64,000 bases of DNA from Myxococcales bacterium (GTDB taxonomy: Bacteria > Myxococcota_A > Polyangia > Nannocystales > Nannocystaceae): assembly GCA_020633335.1 (NCBI GenBank), contig JACKDU010000015.1, positions 62,001 through 126,000 on the forward strand, read 5' to 3'. Shown piece after piece: positions 35,087-43,868 of this stretch. Each line of letters opens with the position of its first letter. The first letter of the stretch is position 1. The notes under the pieces were generated by a model. It was not told where the DNA came from and ran no database searches. It saw nothing but the letters and a program-made list of their open reading frames with translations. The position numbers were made by a program, and so were the translations under genes.

Positions 35087-35638
35087 CTAGGTCGGGAGCT
35101 CGACCCCGGGGATCTCGACCCCGAAGACGACCACCGCGTAGATCAGCGCCTCCGCGTCGCCGGCCCGGAAGGCGTGGGCGCTGCCGGCGGGCATCGCCAG
35201 GAGATCGCCCGCGCGGGCGCGCTCGCCGGAGTCGTCGAGCACCTCGCCCTGGAGGACGAGCACCCGCTCGTCGCCGAGGTGGCGGTGGAAGGGGAAGCGG
35301 ACGCCGGCCTCGATCCGGACGAAGCCGACGTCGGCGCCGGCGACCGCGGGTCCGCCCTCGATGTGCACGAGGCCGATCCCCGGGAGCATCGGCAGCCAGC
35401 GGCCGGGATCGCCGAGGCCCTCGAGGAGCGCCTCGGCCCGCTCGGCGCCCGCGTCGATGAGCGCGGCCAGGCGATCGATCATCGGCGCGAAGCGGCCGGC
35501 CGGCGCAGCCACGCTGGCGAGGAGGCGGCCCCGCAGCCCCGCCGACGGGGTCGAGGGCGGGAGCGCGAGGGCCAGCGCCTCCCACCCCGGCTCGTCGAGG
35601 TCGAGCGCCTCATCGCGCGGGTCGTCGTCGTCGATCAT
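35087..35638 (-). CDS. Cupin-type (ChrR-like) anti-sigma factor
   Basis: A 183-aa protein. The C-terminal half is a cupin of the ChrR type (RFPFHRHLGDERVLVLQGEV, GDLLAMPAGSAHAF). The N-terminal half is helical and would hold the sigma-binding part, but I do not see a canonical zinc HX3CX2C motif. Translationally coupled to the sigma gene: its ATG overlaps the sigma stop codon. In this family the anti-sigma factor retains its sigma until an oxidative or chemical signal disturbs the metal site. Here the cupin His pair is present but the sensed signal is unknown. Confidence 0.8.
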   Translation of the reverse strand: MIDDDDPRDEALDLDEPGWEALALALPPSTPSAGLRGRLLASVAAPAGRFAPMIDRLAALIDAGAERAEALLEGLGDPGRWLPMLPGIGLVHIEGGPAVAGADVGFVRIEAGVRFPFHRHLGDERVLVLQGEVLDDSGERARAGDLLAMPAGSAHAFRAGDAEALIYAVVVFGVEIPGVELPT

Positions 35639-36207
35639 CACTCACCTCCCTCCGTGGCAGGGGTGGGATCAAGGGCGCGGCGGAGCTTGCTGAGCGCGCC
35701 CGCGCTCCGCGACTTGACGGTGCCGATCGGCACGCCGAGCGCGTCGGCGATCTCGGACATCGTCAGGCCGCCGAAGTAGGCGAGCTCGAGGACCTGACGG
35801 TGGCCCTCGGGGAGGGACGCGAGCGCCTCGCGGGCGCGGGCCGCCTCGCTCCCCCGCTCGGGATCGCCGACCGCGTCCGTGGCCGGCGTCGCGGTCAGGG
35901 CGGCCAGGGCGGCCCTCCCCCGCTGACCGCGTCGCAGGCGATCGAGGGCCCGGCTGCGGAGGCGAACGAGGAGCCAGGTGCGGACGCTGCCGCGGCCCGG
36001 GTCGAAGCTCGCCGCCCGCCGCCAGGCCTCGAGGAGCACGTCGTGGACGAGATCCTCGGCCGCCGCCGTCGACCCGAGGAAGCGCCGCGCGGCCCCGAGG
36101 AGGAGGCCGGCGTGGCGATCGTAGAGGACCGCGAGGGCCGCCTGATCGCCGCGGGCCATCGCCGCGACCAGCGTGGCGTCGCTCGGCCCCTCAGACCCCG
36201 CTGCCAT
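35638..36207 (-). CDS. ECF sigma factor
   Basis: A 189-aa ECF sigma factor. Region 2 includes LYDRHAGLLLGAARRFLG, AAEDLVHDVLLEAWRR and the -10-recognition GSVRTWLLVRLRSRALDRL. Region 4 is LPEGHRQVLELAYFGGLTM with the helix-turn-helix SEIADALGVPIGTVKSR. Coupling to a cupin anti-sigma gene puts it with the ChrR-controlled, stress-type ECF groups. A good promoter lies upstream (36233-36263), and the pair is divergent from the IgGFc-binding-type lipoprotein gene. Confidence 0.92.
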   Translation of the reverse strand: MAAGSEGPSDATLVAAMARGDQAALAVLYDRHAGLLLGAARRFLGSTAAAEDLVHDVLLEAWRRAASFDPGRGSVRTWLLVRLRSRALDRLRRGQRGRAALAALTATPATDAVGDPERGSEAARAREALASLPEGHRQVLELAYFGGLTMSEIADALGVPIGTVKSRSAGALSKLRRALDPTPATEGGE

Positions 36208-36232
36208 GACGCGCTGCCATCCGTGGCCCAGG

Positions 36233-36263
36233 ACTATACGTCGGCGGCCGCCGACGACGTCAA
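36233..36263 (-). promoter_or_regulatory. Sigma-70-like promoter of the ECF sigma operon
   Basis: On the minus strand TTGACG, 19 bases, TATAGT, then 25 bases to the ATG. Unlike many genes here this gives a short leader. The remaining 36264-36454 shows no feature. Confidence 0.55.
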
Positions 36264-36454
36264 GGGCGGTGAGGGGCGAGAGCACGCCATGGTACGTCAG
36301 AGCGCGCCGCCCGGATCGTCGCCCGGATCGTCCCAGGGATCGTCGCCTCGCTCGCCGGTCGTTTCCGCACGCCCACGAAACGCCGCGAGCGGGGCTAGCC
36401 GCCGAGCCACGGCGCTGCCATCGTCTCCCCTTGACCTCCGCACGGAGCCCTCGC

Positions 36455-38374
36455 ATGTCCTCGAGAAAGATCACCCCCACCACCCTCTCCCTCCCCCTCC
36501 TCGTCGTCGCCCTGGCCGCGTGCTCGAGCGACGACACCGCGTCGACCGACTCGGCGACCGACTCCGCGACGAGCGTCAGCGGGACGACCGCGCCGACCAC
36601 CACCGCGACGACCTCCGGCGCCTCGAGCACGACCGACGCGAGCGGCTCGATGTCGGAGAGCGCGACCATGGGGAGCACCGACGCGACCACGTCGACGGGC
36701 GGCGAGACGACCTCGGTGGTGACGGCGACCACCAGCACCTCGAGCACGACCAGCGGGGGCCCGAGCTGCGGCGACGGCGTGGTCGACGACGGCGAGATCT
36801 GTGACCCGCCGGGGACGCCGACCGGGCAGTGCTCGGACGGCGCCTCGATCGAGGTCTGCAACGGGAGCTGCGACGGCTACGAGCCCGAGTCCTGCGGCGC
36901 CAACGCGGGCTGCATCAACGGCGAGTGCGTCGACAACCTCTGCTCCCCGGGCTCGAAGAGCTGCGTCGACGAGGACACCTTCCAGACCTGCGCCGGCGAC
37001 GGCCAGTCCTGGGAGAACCCGACCGAGTGCGGGCCGACCGAGGGCTGCTCGGCCGGCGAGTGCGTCCCCCTCTGCGACCTCGTCCTGGGCGACCCGAGCT
37101 CGATCGGCTGCTCCTTCCTCGCCAACCGGATGGACAACTACTTCACCGATCAGCCCGACTCGCTGATCGTCGGCAACACCTCGCAGAGCAAGAGCGCGAA
37201 CGTCCAGTTCTACTTCATGCCGAACAACTCGAACGTCGAGCAGGCCCAGGGCGGGCCGATCAACGTCGCCCCCGGCAAGACCTACTCCTTCACCCTCTCC
37301 AACCTGCCGCCCGACAAGGTCTCGGCGCTCCGCGTCGGCGGCACCTACCGGGTCCAGAGCGACATCCCGATCATCGCCTACCAGCACTCGCCGATCGGCC
37401 AGCAGTACACCAACGACGCGTCGATGCTCCTCCCCGAGCACGCGATGCGCTCCAACCACATCGTCGCCTCCTACCGGGCGTCGGTCGGCAACTACCCGAG
37501 CTACTTCAACGTGATCGCCCTCGAGAACGACACCACGGTCTCGTGGACGCCCAAGGTCGCGACCGCCGCCGGCGGCGGGGTCCCGGCGGTCGCCGCCAAC
37601 CAGACCGGGATGGTCAAGCTCAACCGCGGCGACCTCCTCCAGGTCCGGGTCGCCAACCAAAACGACGACATGTCGGGGACCTACGTCACCGGCGACGGCA
37701 AGCCGATCTGGGTGGTCGGCGCGACCGAGTGCGCCAACGTCCCCGCCGGCGTCACCTACTGTGACCACATCGAGGAGCAGATCTTCCCGCTCGACTACTG
37801 GGGCAAGGAGTACGTCGGCGCCCACTCGCCGAAGCGCAACAACGAGAAGCACTACTGGCGGGTCTTCGCCGGCGAGGACGACACCCAGATCGTCACCGAG
37901 CCGCCGCAGCCCGGGACGCCGATCGCCCTGGCCAAGCAGGGCGACTACAAGGACATCACCGTCGCCAACAGCGTCTCCTTCGTCTTCAAGACGGCGAACG
38001 ACAAGCCCTTCCTCGCGGTCCAGTACCTCTCGGGATCGAGCGACAACGCCGGCACCGGCGACCCGTCGATGTACCAGATGGTCCCGACCGAGCAGTTCCT
38101 CTCGTCCTACGCCTTCGTCACCGGCACCAACTACCCGACCCACTACGTCCAGGTGATCCGCCAGGCCGGCGGCGCCGACGTGACCGTCGACGGCGCGGTC
38201 GTCGGCGGCTACTACACGATCGGCGCCTACGAGGTCGCCGACTGGAAGATCAGCGAGGGCTCGCACTTCGCGACCTCGGGCGACAACTTCGGGATCGTCG
38301 GCATCGGCTACGCGCAGGACACCTCCTACGCCTACCCGGGCGGCCTCCGCCTCAAGGTGATCAACCCGCAGTAG
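36455..38374 (+). CDS. Lipoprotein with IgGFc-binding-protein-like domain
   Basis: A 639-aa protein. The signal ends in VVALAAC-SS (lipobox). About 100 residues of Ser/Thr-rich linker follow, then Cys-rich repeats (CGDGVVDDGEICDPPG, CSPGSKSCVDEDTFQTC), and from about residue 205 a domain like the IgGFc_binding N-terminal region: LIVGNTSQSKSANVQFYFM, YRVQSDIPIIAYQHSP, DASMLLPEHAM and a late VQVIRQAGGADVTVDG. In myxobacteria such proteins are numerous and presumed to be adhesive or predatory surface proteins; binding to IgG is not implied. No clear -10 lies near the start. Confidence 0.83.
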   Translation: MSSRKITPTTLSLPLLVVALAACSSDDTASTDSATDSATSVSGTTAPTTTATTSGASSTTDASGSMSESATMGSTDATTSTGGETTSVVTATTSTSSTTSGGPSCGDGVVDDGEICDPPGTPTGQCSDGASIEVCNGSCDGYEPESCGANAGCINGECVDNLCSPGSKSCVDEDTFQTCAGDGQSWENPTECGPTEGCSAGECVPLCDLVLGDPSSIGCSFLANRMDNYFTDQPDSLIVGNTSQSKSANVQFYFMPNNSNVEQAQGGPINVAPGKTYSFTLSNLPPDKVSALRVGGTYRVQSDIPIIAYQHSPIGQQYTNDASMLLPEHAMRSNHIVASYRASVGNYPSYFNVIALENDTTVSWTPKVATAAGGGVPAVAANQTGMVKLNRGDLLQVRVANQNDDMSGTYVTGDGKPIWVVGATECANVPAGVTYCDHIEEQIFPLDYWGKEYVGAHSPKRNNEKHYWRVFAGEDDTQIVTEPPQPGTPIALAKQGDYKDITVANSVSFVFKTANDKPFLAVQYLSGSSDNAGTGDPSMYQMVPTEQFLSSYAFVTGTNYPTHYVQVIRQAGGADVTVDGAVVGGYYTIGAYEVADWKISEGSHFATSGDNFGIVGIGYAQDTSYAYPGGLRLKVINPQ

Positions 38375-38400
38375 CGCGCGGCCCCGCCCGCGCCCGCACG

Positions 38401-38435
38401 CGCCCGCGCTCGACCGCCACGGTCGCGCGCGGGCG
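38401..38435. terminator. Strong GC hairpin between convergent genes
   Basis: Arms 38401-38415 and 38421-38435 pair over 15 bases with one mismatch around a five-base loop. It lies 26 bases after one stop codon and 15 before the other on the opposite strand, so it could serve both. No U tract. Confidence 0.6.
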
Positions 38436-38450
38436 TCGTCGTACGAGCCC

Positions 38451-40142
38451 TCAGAGCGCCCGCGCCCGGCGGGCGAGGAGGGCGTTGACCGGCCCCCGCT
38501 GGGTGTGGGTGAGGACGACGATGAGATCGCCGGGGCGGGCCCAGGCGCGCGCCCCCTCGATCGACGCGACCTCGTCCTCGGCCTCGACGATCGCCGCCGG
38601 GTCGAGGCCGCGGGCGATCAGCGCCCGCCGGAGCACCGCCGGCACCTCGCCCAATTTCCGGCCGCGGAGGTAGTCGGGCTGCTCGCGGAGGATCACCCGA
38701 TCGGGCCGGAGATCGAGGAGCGCCCGCACCAGCTCGTCGAGGTCCTCGTCGCGGCGATCGCCGGCCATGCCGATCGCGATCGCCAGGCGCCCGGAGCCGC
38801 GGAGGGCGGCGAGCACCCCGGCGATCGCGTCGACCCCCGCCGGGTTGTGGGCGAAGTCGAGGACCAGGCCGACGCCGTCGAGATCGAAGCGGTTGATCCG
38901 CCCGGGGTTCTCGGCGGCCGACGACGCGAAGGAGCGCAGACCGTCGATGATCGCCGCCCGCTCGAGGCCGAGCGCGCGGGCGCAGGCGGCCGCGCCGAGG
39001 GCGTTCTGGACGTTGTAGGCGGCCGCGCCCCCGAAGGTGAAGGGGAGCTCTCGGACCGCGCAGAGCGGCGACTCGCGCCCGCCGGCGGCCTCGACGATCA
39101 CCCCCTCGGCGACGTACCAGGCCTCGCCGCCGGCGCGGCGGTGGGCGGCCAGGGTCGGGTTGTCGGGGCTCAGCGCGAAGTAGACGATCGGCGCGGCGAA
39201 GCGGCCGGTGTCGATCCGGGTGAGCGGCGGCGAGTCGGCGCCGAGGACCACCCGCCCGCCGGGCTCGACCACGCCGCCGACGATCGCCTTGACCTGGGCC
39301 ATCGTCTGGAGGTCGTCGATCCCGTACTCGCCGAGGTGGTCGGCGGAGACGTTGGTGATCAGCGCGGCCTGGGCCCGCTGGATCGCCAGGCCGCGGCGGA
39401 GGAGGCCGCCGCGGGCGACCTCGAGGACCGCGAGCTCGACCTCGGGGCGCCGCAGGAGGAGGCGGGTCGCCCCCGGCCCGGTCCAGTCGCCCTCGTCGAT
39501 CACCACCTCGTCGATCGCGATCCCGTCGGTCGAGGTGTTGCCGACGTGGAAGCCGGCGCGGCGGGCGATCCGGGCGAGGAGGCGGGCCGAGGTGGTCTTG
39601 CCGTTGGTCCCGGTGACCAGGGCGATCGGCACCGCGCCGAGGCTCGCCCAGGGGATCGCCCCGGCCTCCGGGAGCTGCTCCAAGGGCCAGGTCATCCCGC
39701 GGGCACCGAGGCCGATCGTCAGGGCCTCGTCGTCGACCAGGGTCGGCAGCCCGCGGGCGTCGGCGGCCGCGACGAGGGCGTCGAGGGCGGGGTTGGCGGA
39801 CCCTGCGGCGATCGCGCGAATCGCCGCCAAATCGGCCTCCAGGGGCTCCTGCGCGCCCGCCTGCGCCCGGGCGATCGCCCGCTCGAGGGTCGCGGCCGCG
39901 ACCTCGAGGTCGGCCCGCGGCGCCTCCACGGCGATCGCCAGCCCGCGCCCGCCGTAGCCGCGGTGGAGCAGCGCCGGCGCGGGGACGCCGAGCGCCGCCG
40001 CGAGGGCCTGGAGCTCGCGCGAGATCGCCGCGAGGGCCGCCGCCCGCTCCTCCCCCGGCCCGAGCTCGAGCTCGGCGACCGCCGCCGGCCCGGGCGCGTA
40101 GAGGTTGGGTCCGGTCAGGCAGCGGGCGGCGACGGGCTCCAT
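38451..40142 (-). CDS. CphA-like Mur ligase lacking the ATP-grasp domain
   Basis: A 563-aa protein. Its first 100 residues resemble the CphA N-terminal domain (CLTGPNLYAPGP against the CphA IYRGPNLYAHFP). Residues about 115-160 (NPALDALVAAADARGLPTL) match the segment just before the CphA ATP-grasp domain. Then the ~270-residue ATP-grasp domain is missing, and the Mur ligase domain starts at VTGTNGKTTSARLLA and continues with LEVARGGLLRRGLAI, TNVSADHLGEYGI and LDFAHNPAGVDAI. Mur ligase activity in CphA adds Arg (or Lys) to the Asp backbone, while CphA2 joins beta-Asp-Arg dipeptides. This protein could do dipeptide joining or a variant reaction. Last gene of the cyanophycin operon, seven bases after cphA. 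Confidence 0.82.
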   Translation of the reverse strand: MEPVAARCLTGPNLYAPGPAAVAELELGPGEERAAALAAISRELQALAAALGVPAPALLHRGYGGRGLAIAVEAPRADLEVAAATLERAIARAQAGAQEPLEADLAAIRAIAAGSANPALDALVAAADARGLPTLVDDEALTIGLGARGMTWPLEQLPEAGAIPWASLGAVPIALVTGTNGKTTSARLLARIARRAGFHVGNTSTDGIAIDEVVIDEGDWTGPGATRLLLRRPEVELAVLEVARGGLLRRGLAIQRAQAALITNVSADHLGEYGIDDLQTMAQVKAIVGGVVEPGGRVVLGADSPPLTRIDTGRFAAPIVYFALSPDNPTLAAHRRAGGEAWYVAEGVIVEAAGGRESPLCAVRELPFTFGGAAAYNVQNALGAAACARALGLERAAIIDGLRSFASSAAENPGRINRFDLDGVGLVLDFAHNPAGVDAIAGVLAALRGSGRLAIAIGMAGDRRDEDLDELVRALLDLRPDRVILREQPDYLRGRKLGEVPAVLRRALIARGLDPAAIVEAEDEVASIEGARAWARPGDLIVVLTHTQRGPVNALLARRARAL

Positions 40143-40149
40143 CGACGCC

Positions 40150-42954
40150 TCAGTCCTCGCTCTCGCGGGCGATCCGGACGCCGCGCTGATCCTCGATCAC
40201 GACCTCGCCCCCGGGCCGCGCCGCCGCCGGGGCGTCGCCCTCGTCGAGCGCGCCGGCGAGGGAGCCGACGGTCGAGAGCGCCGCCGGGGCGACCCCCTGC
40301 CCGTGGCCGCCGTCGTCGCGGAAGCGGATGATCTGCTTCCAGCAGCGCGAGATCGCGTCGCCGAAGATCAGCAGGAGGTCGCCGGCCTCGCACATCGAGA
40401 GCGCGCGCTCGACCGCCTGCTGCTCGTCGAGGACCACCGAGATCGCCTCCTTGCGGACCCCGGCCGCCAGCAGCTCCTCGCGGATGATCGTCGGGATCTC
40501 GTCGGCCCGGCGCCCCCGCGGGTTGTCGTCGGAGCGGAGGACGAAGCGGTTGAAGGTCGGCGCGGCGATCCGGGCGATCGCCCGCACGTCCTCGTCGCGG
40601 CGGTCGCCCGGCGCGGCGAGGACGACGATCCGCCGGCCCGAGACGTCGAGCTTCGAGACCAGGTTGGTCATCGCCCGGACCGCGGCCGGGTTGTGGCCGT
40701 AGTCGAGGATCACCTTGAAGGGGAGCTCGTCGAAGGTGTTGAGGCGGCCGGGCGCCTGGAAGTAGGAGGTGTCGAAGGTCCGCAGGCCCTGGCGGATGTT
40801 CTCGACCCGGACCGACATCGCGTAGGCGACGAGCGCGGCGAACATCGCGTTCTGGACGTTGTGGCCGGCCTTGCCCTCCATCGTCGCCGGGATCAGGTGG
40901 GTCCAGAGCAGGGGGATGTGGGTCCCCTTGTCGTAGATCGTGATCATGTCGCCGTTGATCCCCTCCTCGAGGACCGCCGCGAGCCCGCCCGCCCGGATGT
41001 GCTTGCGCACCAGGTCGTGCTTGGGGTTCATGGTCACGTAGCCGATCCGGCTGGCGTCGGTGTAGTCGGCCATCCGCAGGCAGTGCTCGTCGTCGGCGTT
41101 GAGGACCGCGCAGTCGCGGGCGACCTCGACGACGATCCGCTTGAGCTCGGCGAGCTGCTCGAGGGTGTCGATCCCGCCGAGGCCGAGGTGGTCGGCGCTG
41201 ACGTTGAGGACCGCGCCGACGTTGCAGGTGCGGTAGCCCATGCCGGCGCGGAGGAGGCCGCCGCGGGCGGTCTCGAGGACCGCGAGGTCGACCCGCGGAT
41301 CGCGGAGGACCATCCGGGCGGCGACCGGCCCGGTCATGTCGCCGACGACCGTCCGCTCGCCGTCGATGTAGACGCCGTCGGTCGACGAGAGGCCGACCGT
41401 CGCCCCCGACATCTTGTGGATGTGGGCGACCATCCGGGCGACCGTGGTCTTGCCGTTGGTGCCGGTGATCGCGGCGATCGGGATCCGGCTCGGCGAGCCC
41501 GGCGGGAAGAGCATCTCCATCACCGGCCCGGCGACGTCGCGCGCCTTGCCCTCGGTCGGCGCGACGTGCATCCGGAAGCCCGGGGCCGCGTTGACCTCGC
41601 AGATCGCCCCGCCGACGTCGCGGTGGGAGCGGGAGATGTCGGGGGTGATGAAGTCGATGCCGGCGATGTCGAGGCCGATCGCGCCGGCCGCCCGCACCGC
41701 CATCTCGCGGTTGTCGGGGTGGATCACGTCGGTCTGATCGATCGCCGTGCCGCCGGTCGAGAGGTTGCCGGTCGAGCGGAGGTACATCGCCTCGCCGGGG
41801 GCGAGGACCGTGTCGGGGGTGTAGCCCTTGAGCTCCAGGAGGCGGAGCGCCTGGTGATCGAGCTCGATCCGGGTGAGCACCTTCTCGTGGCCGATCCCCC
41901 GGCGGGGGTCGGAATTGACGATGTCGATGAGCTCGGCGACGCTGTGCTCGCCGTCGCCGACGACGTGGCCGGGGACCCGCTTGGCGACCGCGATCAACTC
42001 GCCGTTGATCACCAGGATCCGGTGGTCGAAGCCCTTGATGAAGGTCTCGACGATCACCGTCCGCGAGTGCTCGACCGCCTTCTCGAAGGCGACCGCGACC
42101 GCCTGCGGCGAGTCGAGGTCGATCGAGACCCCGCGGCCGTGGTTGGCGTCGAGCGGCTTGACGACCACCGGGAAGCCGAGCCCCTCGGCCGCGCGGATCG
42201 CCTGGTCCGCCGTCCGCACCAGCTTCTGGCGGGGCACCGGGAGGCCGAGGTCGCCGAGGATCTGGTTGGTCAGCTCCTTGTCGGAGGCGATCTCGACGCC
42301 GATGTAGCGGGTCTCGGAGGTGATCGTCGCCTGGATCCGCTTCTGGAAGCGGCCGTGGCCGAACTGGACCAGCGAGTGGTTGTTGAGGCGGAGCCAGGGG
42401 ATGTCGCGGGCCTCGGCCGCGCGGACCAGCGAGGCGGTCGAGGGCCCGAACTGCCGGCGCTGGGCGAAGGCGATCAGGTCGTCGAGCTGCGACTGGAAGT
42501 CGAAGCCCGGGCCGGCCGCGCCCTCGGGGCGGAGCTTGTCGGGGAGGAGCGAGTGGAGGAGGTCGAGCGCGAGCTCCCCGGCGGCCTCGCCGACCTGCTC
42601 CTCCTCGTACTCGAAGACCACGAAGTACTCGCCCTCGGCCCCGCTCCCGCGGGTCTTGCCGAAGGAGACCCGCGCGCCGGCGAGGACCTGGAGCTCGATC
42701 GCCACGTGCTCGAGGACGTGGCCGAGCCAGGTCCCCTCGTCCTCGCGGAGGCGGCGGACGAAGCCGCCGCTGGTCGAGTAGGAGCAGGTGTGGTGATCCA
42801 GGGTCGGCAGCGCCTCGAGGAGGCGATCGACGAAGCCCGGGATCTTGGCGCTCGGCCAGTGCTCGAGCGCGCCGAGATCGACCTTGAGGCGGATCACCGG
42901 GAAGTGGGCGTAGAGGTTGGGTCCGCGGTAGATGCGGCGCTCGAGGATCTTCAT
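40150..42954 (-). CDS. cphA: Cyanophycin synthetase CphA
   Basis: A 934-aa enzyme that makes multi-L-arginyl-poly-L-aspartate from Asp, Arg and ATP. All three domains are present: the N domain (MKILERRIYRGPNLYAHFP; LGHVLEHVAIELQ), ATP-grasp (about 205-480: VVKPLDANHGRGVSIDL, ICEVNAAPGFRMH) and Mur ligase (from about 490: ITGTNGKTTVARMVA, LETARGGLLRAGMGY, LDYGHNPAAVRAM). It is slightly longer than common CphA because of a C-terminal Gly/Ala-rich tail of about 45 residues. The start lies 18 bases after the cyanophycinase stop. Cyanophycin stores nitrogen in the cytoplasm and would be degraded by the neighbouring gene products. Confidence 0.94.
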   Translation of the reverse strand: MKILERRIYRGPNLYAHFPVIRLKVDLGALEHWPSAKIPGFVDRLLEALPTLDHHTCSYSTSGGFVRRLREDEGTWLGHVLEHVAIELQVLAGARVSFGKTRGSGAEGEYFVVFEYEEEQVGEAAGELALDLLHSLLPDKLRPEGAAGPGFDFQSQLDDLIAFAQRRQFGPSTASLVRAAEARDIPWLRLNNHSLVQFGHGRFQKRIQATITSETRYIGVEIASDKELTNQILGDLGLPVPRQKLVRTADQAIRAAEGLGFPVVVKPLDANHGRGVSIDLDSPQAVAVAFEKAVEHSRTVIVETFIKGFDHRILVINGELIAVAKRVPGHVVGDGEHSVAELIDIVNSDPRRGIGHEKVLTRIELDHQALRLLELKGYTPDTVLAPGEAMYLRSTGNLSTGGTAIDQTDVIHPDNREMAVRAAGAIGLDIAGIDFITPDISRSHRDVGGAICEVNAAPGFRMHVAPTEGKARDVAGPVMEMLFPPGSPSRIPIAAITGTNGKTTVARMVAHIHKMSGATVGLSSTDGVYIDGERTVVGDMTGPVAARMVLRDPRVDLAVLETARGGLLRAGMGYRTCNVGAVLNVSADHLGLGGIDTLEQLAELKRIVVEVARDCAVLNADDEHCLRMADYTDASRIGYVTMNPKHDLVRKHIRAGGLAAVLEEGINGDMITIYDKGTHIPLLWTHLIPATMEGKAGHNVQNAMFAALVAYAMSVRVENIRQGLRTFDTSYFQAPGRLNTFDELPFKVILDYGHNPAAVRAMTNLVSKLDVSGRRIVVLAAPGDRRDEDVRAIARIAAPTFNRFVLRSDDNPRGRRADEIPTIIREELLAAGVRKEAISVVLDEQQAVERALSMCEAGDLLLIFGDAISRCWKQIIRFRDDGGHGQGVAPAALSTVGSLAGALDEGDAPAAARPGGEVVIEDQRGVRIARESED

Positions 42955-42972
42955 GGCGGGTCCTGCTGCGAG

Positions 42973-43806
42973 CTAGTCGAGGGTGCCGGGCGAGGGCGTG
43001 GCTTCGCGGGTGTGCAGGTTGAAGGTCGCACCCCGGTCGAGGATATGCAGCTTTATGCCAGTCAGGCAGATCACCGCGCCACTCCTCGCGCTGCCCATCG
43101 ACGAGTGCTCGAGGGAGGAGGCGTCGACCACGGTGATCGCCCCGGCGCCGACGACGTGGAGGACGTCGTCGGGGCCGACGAAGGCGGCGGTGTCCTCGTC
43201 GAGGCCGATGCCGACCGCGAAGGGGTTGTAGGCGAGGGCGGTCAGGAGGCGGCCCAGGCGGTCGCGCTGGCGGAAGTGCTGGTCGATCACCACCCGGTTG
43301 GTCAGGCCGAAGCCCGGGGCCAGGGAGACCATGCCGGCGCGCGGACTCGCGCCTCCCCGGCCGAAGGCGATCATGTGCTCCGAGAGGATCGCGGCGCCGG
43401 CCGAGGTCCCGCCGACCGCGACCCCCTCGGCGTTGAGCGTGCGGATCGACTTGGCGACCGGGGTGCCGCCGAGGATCGTCGAGATCCGGAGCTGGTTGCC
43501 GCCGGTCAGGAAGATCCCGGTCGCGGTCTGGAGGGTGGCGAGCCAGTCCTCGCGCGCCGCCTCGGCCCGGGTCTCGTAGGGGAGCGAGGTCGCCGCCCCG
43601 GCGCCCAGCCCGGTGAAGAGGTCGACGTAGCGCTGGCCGGTGTCCGGGAGGCGCGAGGCCGTCGGGATCACGACGATGTGGGCGTCGGCCCCGCCCGAGA
43701 CCTCGACGAAGCGGCGGAGGATCGCCTTGCCGCCCTCCTTGTCCTCGGCGCCGCCGACCGGGACGATCCAGCCGCGGGCCCTGTCCTTCTCAACTTTTGC
43801 TGGCAT
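42973..43806 (-). CDS. cphB: Cyanophycinase
   Basis: A 277-aa serine peptidase of family S51 that cuts cyanophycin to beta-Asp-Arg dipeptides in the cytoplasm. Seen: GWIVPVGGAEDKEGG, IVVIPTASRLPD, IFLTGGNQLRI, the nucleophile motif VGGTSAGAAILSEHMI, RQRDRLGRLLTAL and GIGLDEDTAAFV. There is no signal peptide, which fits an intracellular role. The first codons are unusually A-rich. It lies between iadA and cphA in the same orientation. Confidence 0.94.
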   Translation of the reverse strand: MPAKVEKDRARGWIVPVGGAEDKEGGKAILRRFVEVSGGADAHIVVIPTASRLPDTGQRYVDLFTGLGAGAATSLPYETRAEAAREDWLATLQTATGIFLTGGNQLRISTILGGTPVAKSIRTLNAEGVAVGGTSAGAAILSEHMIAFGRGGASPRAGMVSLAPGFGLTNRVVIDQHFRQRDRLGRLLTALAYNPFAVGIGLDEDTAAFVGPDDVLHVVGAGAITVVDASSLEHSSMGSARSGAVICLTGIKLHILDRGATFNLHTREATPSPGTLD

Positions 43807-43868
43807 CGGAGTGCTCTTGACGCTTGGTGTGGGCTGAAAACCTGAAAGAACGTTGTTTGATGGGCCGC

